Origin: Sipunculus nudus
Lineage: Eukaryota; Annelida; Sipuncula; Golfingiida; Sipunculidae
Reading direction: 5' to 3'
DNA: 64,000 bases
NCBI GenBank assembly: GCA_026874595.1
Contig: CM049316.1
Span: 46,577,695 to 46,641,694 of the forward strand
How positions within the stretch are numbered: position 1 is the first letter of the stretch; each line of letters opens with the position of its first letter. Positions 1 to 12,239 of this stretch are shown here, piece after piece. The notes under the pieces were generated by a model. It was not told where the DNA came from and searched no databases. It saw only the letters and a list, made by a program, of their open reading frames with translations. The position numbers were made by a program, and so were the translations under genes.

Positions 1-479
1 ATTTGGATTTATTAATAAAAGTTATATCAGCATAAAGAAAGTTTATTCTGACACCGGATACATGTACACTATTATTTTTCAGTGTTTCTAATTTTCTTGC
101 TGTGTCGACAAGAGGTCTCTGGCCTTCAGACATTTACAAAGTAGGTATCTGTGAATGTTACATTTTCTCATACCGAATAAAACATAGTTCTGTGCATATT
201 ACGGCCAAATTCGTCCATCTTACAAATAGATTTTTAAGCATATAATATAACGATAAGCCGTCTTCGTCCGATTGTAAAACACACAAAGATTAAGTCTTTT
301 GACTTTTTCTGCACATGCAAGTTTCATGTTTAGGGGAGCATACTCTGGGGTGCATTTGGTATTGATTGGTATCTCCGTGAATTCTTTTGAGAAGTTAAGT
401 ACTTTGTTATTTGTATTCAAGTACAAGCAATCCATATGCGTAATATTCGTTTTAAGATAGACTGCTTTATACTTTACAG
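1..479 (+). other. Intron of gene A (partial)
   Basis: AT-rich sequence up to the acceptor at 478-479. I see no exon here; a WPS-type exon like exon 11 of gene B was looked for and not found. The minus-strand ORF at 220-435 has no recognisable motif. Confidence 0.6.
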
Positions 480-629
480 GAGCGTCTCGAAGAAAAAATT
501 TCCTTCATGGTTCCAGGTTACTTTTTCAACAAATCAGATCCGAAAAAGTACGAGCGCAATTTGGTAAAACTGGAGGTGTACCTTCAAGACATGAAGGCGA
601 GAGTGATCGAAGAAGAAGCCGCTTATGGA
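480..629 (+). CDS. Gene A penultimate coding exon
   Basis: Acceptor TTTACAG ends at 479 and donor GTATGT begins at 630. The exon is 150 nt, phase 0 at both ends. It encodes the segment before TM2, with the family motif LVKLEVYLQDM aligning to [11 protein letters not shown] of gene B exon 12. Confidence 0.9.
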
Positions 630-2934
630 GTATGTCATTTCATTTTTTTACTTCTGCAGCTGAAAGCCAGACTTAATGAAAAATATGTTTTGAACCAAGC
701 ATTTTTAATGGAAATGAATGCATACTTGGACATCAAAGATCGTTGGCAAAGCTGACCCCCAAACTTTATTGCCCTATTAAGTTTTACCGGCCGTTGATCA
801 CGGGACTGAAGTTAGACCGATATTCGAAATTCGATATTCGCATGCGAATATCACTTAAATCAGAGATATTCGATATTCGCATGAAAAAAATCGAATATCA
901 CTCATACCATGCGAATATCGAATATCACAGAGATCAGCGATATTCAATTTTTCCCTGCGAATATCATAAATTGGTGACATTCGATATTCGCTCATGACAT
1001 TCCGGCAAAACTATTGGCGCTCGGCTAGTTCGCCAACCTGACCAATGGGCAGTGATGGGCAATGACTTAGATATTCCTTAGATATTCGAACACCAATATC
1101 ACGCAGACAAGCGTTATTCGCATGAGAATATCGAAAATTGCACAAATCAGGGATATTCGATATTCGCATGCGGATATTTATAAATCAAACTCACATAAAT
1201 TAGCGACATTTGATATTCACCAGCGAAATCCTGGAAAACAATGGACACCTGGTCAACTTGGAGACATATTAAATGCATGTTAGGACAATGATTGGCCATG
1301 ACTTAAGATATTTGCACGTCAATATATGTGATCGCTAATTTTTGTGATTTATTTAAGATATTCTAATGCGAATATCGAATATCCCTGATTTATGTGATAT
1401 TCGACATTTGCATGCGAATGTTGTCCGTCTGCGTCATACTGGCGTTCGAAAATCTAAGGTCATTGCCCATAACTGCCCATTTGTCAGATTGTCGATCTAG
1501 CAAAGCACCGACAGTTTGCCGGAATGTCGCAAATGAAAATCGAATGTCACTAATTTATATGATTTTGGTGATATTCGCATGCGAATATCGAATGTCGCTG
1601 ATATGAGTGATATTCTATATTCGCATGCGAATGTCGCTTGTGTCTTTGATATTGGCGTGCAAATATATGACCAATCATTGCCCTAACATGTATTTAATAT
1701 GTCTCCATGTTGACCAGGTGTCGAAATGGCCGATAGTTTTCCCGTATTTTGCATGCGAATATCGAATGTCATTAATTTATGTGATTGTTGTGATATTCGC
1801 TGGTAAAATCGAATGTGGCTGATTTGTGTGATATTCGATATTCGCATGCGAATGTCGCTAGTCTGTGTGATATTGGCGTGCAAATATCTAGGGTTATGGC
1901 GCATCATCATGAGCTCCCGCTGTCCAGCCGGATATACCTGCCGACCCTAGTAACAAGTACATGCAGAGGGATAAACACTGGAACAAAACACAGGCTGGTT
2001 AGTCGGGGTTATGTTTGTGTGATGTGAGGGCCTGTAGAGGCCAGGCATGTGACAAGAAAAGATGTCCATAGTGAATCTGAGGCCCCTAGTCAAAACGATT
2101 CGAGTTTTGCGCCCGAATTGCGTGCGATAATCGAATATCGAATGTCACTAATTTATTAGATTTTTGGTGATATTCGCATGCGAATATCGAAAGGCACTTA
2201 TGTTTGAAATGTTGGATATTCGCAGGCGAATATTGAATGTCACTTATTTATGTGATTATTGTGATATTCGCTGGTGAAAATCGAATATCCCTGATTTAAG
2301 TGATATTCGATATTAGCATGGTATGAGTGATATTCGATTTTGCATGCGAATATCAAATATCGAATATCCCTGATTTGAGTGATATTCGATTTTGCATGCG
2401 AATATTGAATATCGAATATCCCCGATTCAAGCGACATTTGATATTGTATGCTATGATTTCTATTTTATGATAACATGCGAATATCGAATATCTCCGTTTT
2501 GATTGATATTCGATATTCGCATGGTTTAAGGGATATTCGATTTTGCATGCATGATATCTATTTTATGTTAACATGCGAATATCCAATATCCCTAATTTGA
2601 GTGATATTCGATATTTGCATGGTATGAGTGATATTCGATTTTGCAATTGAATATCGAATATCGCTTTTTTGAGTGAAGCATTCACAAGATCGCATGTTTA
2701 AGTAATTTTCCGAAAAGTTCAACTGAAATGGTCACTACTACAGTTTTATAAAATATTCTTTCACATTACTATTATTTTCTGTAAGGCAATATCGTTCACG
2801 TGCGATTGCTGTTTAAAATAAGCAGGAATCATGTCAGACAACCGAGAAAAGGCGCTTTAATTCACAAGCCTCCGGCTACATTAAAACTTCTTGAATTAAC
2901 TTAAAGTTTATTTAAAAGTCTATTCTCAATAGTG

Positions 2935-2974
<40 letters not shown>

Positions 2975-3465
2975 TTATTATTTTTATTATTATTATTATT
3001 ATTATTATCATTATTATTATTATAAATTTTGTTTAACATACTGGATTAAACTGTTTTGCTTTGACCTCAGAGCTTTTGATTGAAATTTTACTCCCTATGT
3101 CTTGATCTAACTGATTTTAAACGAAATCAATAAACAATACATTATATATTTCTTTTTTTTAGATGGAAAAACTTTTATCTGACTTTGGCGGGCTGTTCGG
3201 TTTATTTGCGGGATTTACTGTCATGACTTTCTTCGAATTCGTGGAATTTGTCCTTGACCTTCTTGTACTCTCGTGCGTTAGACGAAAGAACAGGAGGATT
3301 TCTGATTTGACGTCAGTGAAGGAAACCAAACTGGCGACCAAAGAGGAAACCAAAGATGTAGGAAACTCTTCAAAAAGACGGAAAGAGTACCTGCCGTCTG
3401 CCGTCCACCCATCACCATCTGTCTACAGTAAACAAAACACGGAACTTTTTGATTTTAATTATTAG
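480..3465 (+). CDS. Gene A: DEG/ENaC channel subunit, last two coding exons (5' end outside window)
   Basis: These are the C-terminal two exons of an epithelial-sodium-channel/degenerin subunit, a trimeric plasma-membrane cation channel. Exons 480-629 and 3163-3465 join in phase 0. The first encodes the membrane-proximal palm/wrist segment with NLVKLEVYLQDM and AAYG. The second encodes the pre-pore S-D-F-G-G, the second membrane helix with the pore motif GLFAGFTVMTFFEF, then a basic cytoplasmic tail of about 65 residues rich in Lys, Ser and Thr, with no PPxY motif. The exon pair has the same boundaries and phases as exons 12-13 of gene B, and the 150-nt exon is equal in length, so A and B are paralogues. 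The pore has G-F-T where ENaC/ASIC have G-x-S. Family assignment is firm; which DEG/ENaC subfamily is not determined. All upstream exons lie left of the window. Confidence 0.9.
800..2680. repeat. Palindromic repeat array in last intron of gene A
   Basis: Dozens of copies of GATATTCGCATGCGAATATC, a perfect 20-bp palindrome, and decayed forms, often followed by GAATATC, separated by short spacers. Larger spacer blocks are inverted copies of each other: about 970-1090 matches the reverse complement of about 1440-1545, and about 1205-1320 matches the reverse complement of about 1645-1770. Short ORFs across it (MRMSL..., YSHAN...) are products of the repeat, not genes. Confidence 0.85.
2936..3021. 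repeat. (TAA)n/(TTA)n back-to-back microsatellite
   Basis: A TAA run is followed after AACAATTATT by a TTA run, making an inverted-repeat microsatellite just upstream of the terminal exon of gene A. Confidence 0.9.
3163..3465 (+). CDS. Gene A terminal coding exon (TM2 and C-tail)
   Basis: A T-rich tract and AG at 3161-3162 form the acceptor; TAG stop is at 3463-3465. The 100 codons carry LLSDFGGLFG, TM2 with the G-F-T filter, E-F-V-E-F at the inner mouth, then a charged tail beginning RRKNRR. The ATG at the exon start is internal to the gene, not an initiator, because the exon joins in frame to 480-629. Confidence 0.92.
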   Translation: MEKLLSDFGGLFGLFAGFTVMTFFEFVEFVLDLLVLSCVRRKNRRISDLTSVKETKLATKEETKDVGNSSKRRKEYLPSAVHPSPSVYSKQNTELFDFNY

Positions 3466-3478
3466 ACTTTGTTTAAAA

Positions 3479-3484
3479 AATAAA
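3479..3484 (+). promoter_or_regulatory. Candidate poly(A) signal, gene A
   Basis: AATAAA 14 nt after the stop codon. It may be too close to be the one used; ATTAAA near 3858 is an alternative. Confidence 0.4.
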
Positions 3485-5383
3485 TGAACACACGACCATA
3501 CAGCCCAGGGAGATGCAGCGTATATTTTGGTTATGTTTTATATTCATAAATCAGGGTAAATTATGCTTACAAACAACATAGCTAACACGTATCATTATAT
3601 ATCGATGTTTTTTGTCTCGGCTTTAGTTCTCTTTCGCGTGATTTGAACAATTTGTGTACAATATGTTTTCCATGAACCCTTTACTTTTATAAAGAGTTTG
3701 CAAGTCCTTTGCAGGATATAAACGTATTCCACGAACTTGTTTTTATTAAATATGTTTGAGTTTGTTCAGATTGATCCCAATTGTTCTTGATCCTAAGTTA
3801 TAAGTTCTGTAACTCTTAGTCCCTGTTACTGAGTTACAGAACTATATTCCTGTAATTAAAGAACCTTATTCCTGATCCCAAGTTATGGCTTGGTGAGGGC
3901 GTCGTCGGAGTATTAATTAGGACAATACACAGAGACCATGGCAAATACATAAAATATATGTAGACTACCTTTATTTCTCATCATCTACCTACATGCATAT
4001 AGGGTAAAAAGTGGGACAAAAACGTTGTATATTAGTTGTATTTTAGTGTATACGACAGTTCAATATTAGCCGTAGACTGTTATTGTCGGCCATTATCATT
4101 ACAATAATGATAAAAATAAGTACACAAATCATAAAACTTAGTAAAAACTTGATCTATAAGACTAAGTTTAAAACTTTGTCTATAAGATTATTATTTACAT
4201 CATGTCTGCCTCAATAAATCAATCTAGTGTCCAACCGTTTTCCTTGTTTCTGCATAAAGACTCTTTAGTCCCGCGGTTTAGCTCCCATTGTTTGAAGAAT
4301 TGTGCAAAAAATGAAAGAAGCATGAGAGTTGGTAAAAGTGTTCTTTTGAGGTTAATAATGGATTTCAGATATAGGACCATGCTAAAATAAAACACATTCG
4401 CAAAAATCAAGGATGGCGGCAAAGATGGCCGCCACTTTAAAAATGTCAAAAATATCAGTTATAATATTATTAGAAGGCATTGTAAGATCTCGATTTCTAT
4501 GTTTTTTGGGGCTGAGAAATTCAATTTTTAAGGTTCACACCCTCCCCAGTTACTAAGTTGTTTTTTAGCAGGATGTTTGTAATATTCCCATTACTCAAGC
4601 GGTTAGGCTGGATATTTAGAAGAAATTGTGCAAAATAAGAAAGAAACTTGGCATAATAATTATGGAAAACATACTCAGTATTTTCATATAAAGGGCCAAG
4701 CGGAATTCACCCAATCGCGGGCAGAATCAAAGATGGCCGCTGGATTATACTAGAAATTGCACAGAGGACTGGGTCCCCTGCCAAACGGGAATGTGAGATA
4801 TGTTTACACACACTGTCTTACACACACACACACACACACATCCTCACAGTCACAGAATTGACCGAAAAAAATAACGGTCCACTTTGTGCAAGCTTAATAA
4901 GAGAACCTAATATGCTGCCAATACATAATCGAACCTGAAACATGACATAGATACATGTAGTAAAAAAATCGCAAATTAAACTAAGAATGTCCCTAAACCT
5001 AATCAAGCGGGGCAAACAATAAAATATTCTTGCCTTGTTAATTAGAAATTGATTTTAGTAACACTTTTTAAGATACTGCACTGTATGTATAAAAAGTATG
5101 AACAATGATAAATAAATCCCTAATTCCATCAAACTGTGACCTTAACCTGTTCATGTTAATATACCTTTAAGATATGCCCACAATTTTAAGGAAAGATGCA
5201 TTTGAGTGATAGAGATAGCAATCACTCTTTGTATGTAGTCCGTCTTTCCGTCTGTCTGTCTGTCTTACCGTTAAACAGGCACAGATTATAACCGCTGGAC
5301 TTGAAATCTTGTATGTAGTTATCCAAGGAGGTCCATGAAAAATCTCCTTAAAAATCTGAACTAGATGTGTCGGAACGACACGA
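3485..5383. other. Intergenic, no gene seen
   Basis: Gene A 3' flank. Segments near 4270-4440 and 4600-4745 share a diverged motif series (AATTGTGCAAAA, AAAGATGGCCGC), so they look like old dispersed repeats. A (GTCT)n-like stretch lies near 5245-5265. Confidence 0.6.
4819..4840. repeat. (CA)n microsatellite
   Basis: Uninterrupted CA run of about 11 units. Confidence 0.95.
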
Positions 5384-6890
5384 ATGCCCCCGCCTGGGGC
5401 AAATTAGAAACGTTTGTAAAATTTTGAAAAATATTTTAGGTTCAGGAGGTGTCGTATGGTCAAAAGTAGGCCAACAAGGGCAAAATGCAAACTCAATGTG
5501 TAACGGGTCATTATCAAGCAACACACCAAAAATCATGCCAGTATATGCAGGCATTGTGAAAAAAGTCCATACATGTGCATTTTCCTTAAAAATTTCTGTC
5601 TTTCTTGAAATTTTCTATGTTTAGGAGCCGTAAAACAATTAAAAGTAGGTCAACCGGGACGAAACGCGAACTCGATCTGTAACTGTCATTATCTGCCCAC
5701 ACATAAAAAATCAGGGTGGTATCTGCAGGCATTGAGGAAAAAAAGTCAGTACATATGCATTTGTTATGAAAATTTCTATTTTTCATGAAACTTTCTATGT
5801 TCAGGAGCAGTCAAATGGTCAAAAGTAGGTCAACTGAAACAAAACAAGAACTCGATCTGTAACTGGTCATTATCTGCCTACACACCAAAAATCAGGCCCG
5901 TATCTTCAGGCACTGCGAAAAAAAGTCCATACATGTGCACTTTTTTATGAAATTTTCTATGTTAGAGCACCGTCAAACGGTCAAAAGTAGGTCAACTGGG
6001 ACAAAACGTGAACTCGATCTGTAACGGGTCATTATCAAGCAACACACCAAAAATCAGGCCAGTATCTGCAGGCATTGTAAAAAAAAGTCCATACATGTAC
6101 ATTTTCCATAAAAATTTCTGTCTTTCATGAAATTTTCTATGTTCAGGAGCCGTAAAACGGTCAAAAGTATGTCAACCGAGACGAAACGCGAACTCGATCT
6201 GTAACTGGTCTATATCTGCCCACAAACCAAAAATCAGGCCAATATCTGCAGGCATTGCGAAAAAAAATTCGTACATATGTATTTGTCATGAAATTTCATA
6301 TTTTTCATGAAATTTTCTATGTTTAGGAGCCGTAAAACGGTCAAAAGTAGGTCAACCGGGACGAAACGCGAAATCGATCTGTAACTGGTCTATATCTGCC
6401 AACATACCAAAAATCAGGCCAATATCTGCAGGCATTGCGAAAAAAAGTCCGTACATGTGTATCTGTCATGAATATTTCTATTTTTCATGAAATTTTCTAA
6501 GTTAAGGAGGCGTAAAACAGTCAAAAGTAGGTCAACTGGGACAAAACGCAAACTCGATCTGTAACTGGTCATTATCTGCCTACACACCAAAAATCATGCC
6601 AATATCTGCAGGCATTGCGAAAAAAAGTCCGTACATGTGTATTTGTCATGAAAATTTCTATTTTTCATGAAATTTTCTAAGTTTAGGAGCCGTAAAACGG
6701 TCAAAAATAGGTCAACCGGGACGAAACGCGAACTCGATCTGTAACTGGTCTATATCTGCCCACACACCAAAAATCAGGCCAATGTCTGCAGGCATTGCGA
6801 AAAAAGTCCGTACAACTGTTTGATTTCGGAATGACGGAAGGACGGATATGGGTAAAACTATATGCCCCGGCCATTTTGAGGCGGGGGCAT
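5384..6890. mobile_element. Non-autonomous TIR element built of 180-bp tandem repeats
   Basis: A perfect 12-bp inverted repeat, ATGCCCCCGCCT at 5384-5395 and AGGCGGGGGCAT at 6879-6890, bounds eight copies of a unit of about 180 bp. The phase marker AAAAGTAGG (or a variant) starts near 5462, 5641, 5821, 5983, 6163, 6343, 6523 and 6703; the 162-bp step before 5983 marks one shortened unit. Each unit also carries AACTCGATCTGTAACTGGTC and ATCTGCAGGCATTG. There is no coding capacity beyond repeat-born ORFs. A satellite core inside terminal repeats resembles the pearl/HINE elements known from bivalves, but that assignment is only by resemblance. Confidence 0.75.
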
Positions 6891-6924
6891 AAAAAACCAT
6901 ATTCTCCGAGCTATGGGGCTCAAC

Positions 6925-6951
6925 CCCCCCCCCTCCCCCCCCCCCCCCCCA
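6925..6951. repeat. Poly-C tract
   Basis: C-rich run interrupted by single T and A bases. Confidence 0.9.
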
Positions 6952-6999
6952 CCAAGTATAATTTAAAATTAGTTACAAAAGCTCCAGTAGCTGAACAAC

Positions 7000-7330
7000 A
7001 ATAGCGTTGATCACCATGATTCTTTGCATGCATATTCATCATGGAGTGTTACATAAGTCCCTGCAGACTCGTGGCGCCACCTGGATCTTTTGCGAAATCT
7101 TACACATTTTTTCTTACCTATTTCCGAGACCTTCAAATATGCAGGTGTCCGTTTACAAGGAACAAATCGTTACCATTCAGTCTAGAATCTTCTTATTTAA
7201 TATCCATGGAGGTCCATTGAAAAATCTTCTTGGAAACTTGAAACCTAAAATTAGGTCTCGAAATTAGGGCTTGTAGATACCCCTCAGTATAATTAAATAT
7301 TTGATACAAATACCTTCAGTTTCTGAACAA
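7000..7330. repeat. Single copy of the 340-bp repeat family
   Basis: Contains GATCACCATGATTCTTTGCA, TGGCGCCACCTGGAT and a TCCATGGAGGTCCA segment in the same order as the tandem array in intron 5 of gene B (36830-38700). The GATCACCATGATTCTT motif returns at 7340, the start of a second, broken copy. Confidence 0.75.
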
Positions 7331-7718
7331 CTAATGCGTTGATCACCATGATTCTTCAAGATAAACTCTATTTTAACGATTGGTGTTAATGGACATACCA
7401 AGTTCCTAATTTTGACAGACAAGTATCTTCAACGATTACATTTGTTAGCATACAATTAAATGGAAACTAAAAGAAAGAAATATGAAAATGTTCTACAATT
7501 CAAGCATCAAAACGCATTACAAAACAGACACCTAGCCAAGCAAATGACACTTTCATTTGATCACATTCACAAAATATGCGACTGCTGTGCAGAATTCAAC
7601 AATTTCAAACCAGCAAAACCAGGATTCTTTCACAGAATCATTATACAAACTTTAAACCATTATGAATGAATTTCCCGACCCCAAAACACAGATATAGTGC
7701 ACTTGCCATGCATTCTAG

Positions 7719-7877
7719 CAGTGGCGGATATCCGGGTTCAGAGGTGAGCGCCCGCATATATATATATATATATATTATTACAAAACAAAAATTTAAGAAA
7801 TTTTTTTTCTTAATACCCATCAAGCGCCAATTCAATATGAGCGACCCCCTGTCCTCGATTTACTGCATCCGCCATTG
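7719..7877. mobile_element. Small MITE with CAGTGGCGGAT ends
   Basis: CAGTGGCGGAT at 7719 and ATCCGCCATTG ending at 7877 form near-perfect terminal inverted repeats around 159 bp that include a (TA)n run at 7756-7775. No coding sequence. Flanking target duplication is not clear. Confidence 0.65.
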
Positions 7878-9141
7878 ATCTGGGGCAAATTTAACCGGAT
7901 TTGTGGATATGTTATAATCTGTCGGCCATCTTGGCCACCATCTTGGATTCTGACCAAAACAGTGTAAATGTAGCAGTGATATCTCGACTTAGTAGGCATT
8001 GATATTTGTGCTGGTAAGCCTGCTTGAGTCGTGATACAAGCAGTATCGAGGAATGAATCGCAGTGGTCTTCCATCATTTTGCATACATATTTTTGTAAAC
8101 AGCCCATATTCTTAACATTATGCCACGAATGATGAATTAACACAAGAGAATACATGTGAACTCACAACCTAAACTGAAACCCAGTCTCTATGGTAACGAG
8201 TCATTCCTGTATCGCGTACAAGTTGGCTGCACCAAGTAACCCGTGCGAGCCATGCCCGATTCATGCGGTCAGTGATTCAACAGACATGCGGTTGGATTAA
8301 CTAATATGCTGAGTTAGAACATATGCTGAGTTTTTCTCGTTCATGTTTGGTGTTGTTAGAAAGTCATTAGAAATGATAACGATTAGTCTGGTTTATGTCA
8401 ATAGTCAGTGAAGCTGTAAGCCATGAGGCGAGTTATGACGAAAATATTTGCATCCTCATGGGGCCTTTTAATGCATTTCAATGTCAGAGGGCCGATATTC
8501 CGCTAGAGATGAATTTCGCTTGGCCTCATATCTTAAAATATTGAAAACGGACTGAACAACTATTTTTTATGCCAAGTTTCGTGCTTCTTTTATTTTTTTG
8601 CACAATTCTTCTCTTAACAGCTGGATTACTTCCAGGTTTCCCATATTTAGTAAAATGCAGTAGATTTGATTTTGTGTCTTGGTCTACATTGTTCACTGTA
8701 GTCTAGTTATGCAGTCTTTATTTTATTAAGTGTTTATTTTCCTCTGTTGTACATATTTGATCTAGCTTAAAATTTACTATAACTTGATGTTTTTTTTATT
8801 TACGGCACATTTCAAAGTCATTTTCAATTCAGCTAATAGGTATTGTCTACATCTAACAGGGTGAAAGTACTACAAACGTGGGCAATGTTAAAACAAGAGC
8901 GAACTGCTGTATATAACATACGGAGGTGTAAACCGTTTACTTGGACATTCTTGACTGTGTTATTATATGTTTACCAAAATGGGCGAGAGGTATTATGTTT
9001 TACCCTTGGTTGTTTGGTTTGACCTTAAGTAAATTTGCGAAACAGGTCCGAACATACTTGGTTGAATGTTTTCGGATGGTTCGAATATTATCAAAGAACA
9101 ATTCCTTCATATTTTGAGGTAATATTGATCACCATCATATG

Positions 9142-9196
<55 letters not shown>

Positions 9197-12100
9197 TTTC
9201 CCTCTTTCAATTTTGACATACGACATTTTCATTTGTCTCTGTCGAGGCCCAGATGAATTGTAATAGATCTAGCCAGTGAATTTCCTGTGTTGCTGAGATT
9301 AGGATCATGGCGGATGTTGTGGTATATGACCAATTTCTTATTTAGATTTCGCACCGTGTTTCAAAACAGACCTTGGTAAGAATGTTACACACTGTATTCA
9401 ACGAACAGCTACGCTCTGTGAATCCGACCGTCAGGGCTTTTAATCCAGGAGATTTATGATTTATGATTATATTGCGGTATATTGATTTTTCTTGTGAACA
9501 TGCCATGTCCATTCAGAGCCATTCAAAGTGATTTTTGCGCCGTTATATTGATGTGTCTAGAGTTACAATCAGTCAACTAAACCTCATGGTTAGGTACCTC
9601 GTGGCTAAATTGTTAATACTTGAATATTCAAACATCTTTCATTTCACCAAATTCATAAATACCAATAAATGGGCAATCCTGATATAAAATTTGCCTATAA
9701 TGAATTTCCTACCTTTTGTCTTTGCACTTGATCATCCCGATGTACAGAGCAATGAATGCCGTCTTTTTTGTAAGGGGAAAGTAGAATGGATGATCCGCTC
9801 ATATTTCATTGTAGACTGACATAAAATTCCAAGCTTTGGATGAATTAACTTAAATATGTATTTATAGCTGCATCAACTGATAAAATGTCACGTTTCCATT
9901 CCAGATTATGCAGACACTGTCAGGGAGTTTGGCTTTTGTTTGGCAGCTGTTCTTTCAATATTGGCAATTGTATACTTTCTTTTTGTCGTTTCCACAAGGC
10001 TTAATCTGATCCTTCTACCGTTTTTGCGTCCAGCCCCTTTGGTGTACCTGGCCATATTAATAGCCTTTTTTCACAGTAATGATCTTAATCTTTTCCTAGC
10101 ACGTGCCAGATCAAACAAACTTGGACAAAAGCTCGCTGCTTGCATCAATCTACGCTCATTGATCTGCATTCATTAACGTTCACGGTCCATGTTATTTCTT
10201 ATATTTGTTCGATACCGAGGCCGTTAAGTAACGTCTGTATAAGGCAGCAGTAACTGCATCTCTGGCTCACTGCCCCGCCAGCACAAGACGGCTCAAGGAT
10301 TAACATTCAGGAGGTAAGGGGAATTAGATGATACTTAAATAATTTTTTATACATATAAATTGTTAAATAATATGTCTTTTGCAATACCTAACACTATCTG
10401 TTAATGGGAGTAAGGGTAACCTTATGATAAGAAGTTAATGATGTGATTTCTATGAATAATTTGATTATTATTACCGATAACAAACCGTCTGGATTTCATA
10501 TTTAATTGCAGGGGCTTTGGAATATTTTAGTAGTCTGACCTAACCAAAGCCTGTGACCGGAGTTTCTGTTGAAAATTGTTTAGGTGCAGACTATGTTTCT
10601 TGTTTTAGCCCATCCCTCCTTTACATTTGCTGTAATCTCAATAAATAAAACCAGCAAAAGTCAGTAGCTTACAATAAACAAGCATGAAACATAAGGAGTA
10701 CATACACATGAGCTTACCAGATAAACTTTAATCAAAAGATCACATAATCAATGTCAAAAGTATGCTGAGAGGATTAAACGACGGTCCTATAATGTCTGTC
10801 AAAAAAGGACATTCACATCACAAATGACAATGTAATGTTAACACCAGTTCTTGGCAACGCTTTTAAATCCGGCAATTTTCCATAAAAATATAAGGTCCTT
10901 CTGGACTTCAGTTCACACGCATGTGCCAGATTTAGCGCACACTGGAAACTGTTCTATTGCAACACGACAACACAGGTAAAACCCCTGATGCGTCTTCTGT
11001 CACAAGTCACAGTCTTTACGCCCAACAAACAGCACTTCACGAGATCCACGGTAATATAGTTGGAAGTGACGTGTAATCCTACCACATACTGGACACGCAC
11101 CATCAGATATGCTCCTTTGTCGTTCTTGACTTGGCCTTACATAGACGTTCCATCCTTGGGCACCGACATTGTTTCTTCGACCGTGCTTTCTGCTTGAATT
11201 GCCAAGTCTTGCAGTTTTTTTAAGGAAAGGCTAACATTAATTTACCTCAACATGTCCAATAAACTCTGCCTTGAAAAATAAAAAGTCAGGAAACACTTCA
11301 CGAAAAAAAACCCGTTACCACTGATTTAATAACTGAATGCTCTTTTTTGACAAAGACATTAGAGCTAACCTCTGAGGTGCTACATAGATTCACCATTTTC
11401 CTTCGAGGTTCTGCTTGGATTCGAACAAGGAACGTATGAACAACCTTGCTCAGTCTCAACCCTTATTATCACTTCTATTATGCTAACCTTACATGTGAGA
11501 GCAATCACGCATTAACCAACGAGGGTACCTCTCCATTTCCTTACTGTAACTTACAAATCAGCGGTTGACTGTAAAAAATATAGTCTGGCTTCTCCTACAA
11601 TGTACCTTCCAGATAATATGAGATTCGTTATTTGATAGCGATAATTTTATCGCGTCCCAATTATGCACATCTGATATCTTGTTCATTAGTCACGGCTTTT
11701 TCTGAATTGCACATTTTCATAAACAATGCAGTTATGTAAGAGGTGAAGATAAAATAAAATTCTCTTTTTGATTGTCATTTAATTATTGACCAACAGAGTG
11801 AAAGAAAAATAATGATGCATCCTCCCGTGAAGTTATATATTAGAAAAGTAATAAGTTTAAGCCAAGAAGAATAAACTTTAGTTTGGCATCTTATAGATTT
11901 TGAAGAAACAATATAAAATTATTCAAATTATACTAGGATCAACTTTCATAGTCAGTAGAAAATCAAAAGAGGAGAGCGAGTGTTCCAAATCCGAGTTTAG
12001 ATCATAAATTATCATTGCTATTTAAAAGCATATCGTTTTTAGATGGTAAATGTCCATTCCATTCATGGGTTCAAACAATGTACTAATTCTATGTTCATTC

Positions 12101-12239
12101 CTGTACTTGATCTTCAACACATATTCAAATTCGTTATATAAGTTTAACACAGATGTATTTGGTTCATAAATAACCGTGCGCAATATAACGTATGAGGGAT
12201 TACAGCTTCTTCGGCATACAAAAAATTACAATAAGAAAT
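7878..12239. other. Intergenic, no gene seen
   Basis: No exon or recognisable protein motif on either strand. Contains a (TA)n run at 9143-9193. The ORFs here are short and of low complexity or without motif. Confidence 0.6.
9143..9193. repeat. (TA)n microsatellite
   Basis: About 25 uninterrupted TA units. Confidence 0.95.

Noticed and set aside
800-2680. CRISPR-like look: a palindromic repeat with spacers
   Set aside because: The genome is eukaryotic, spacers vary greatly in length and are inverted copies of each other, repeats are diverged, and no cas gene is near.
3159-3353. Minus-strand ORF opposite the gene A last exon
   Set aside because: Antisense shadow of a conserved coding exon.
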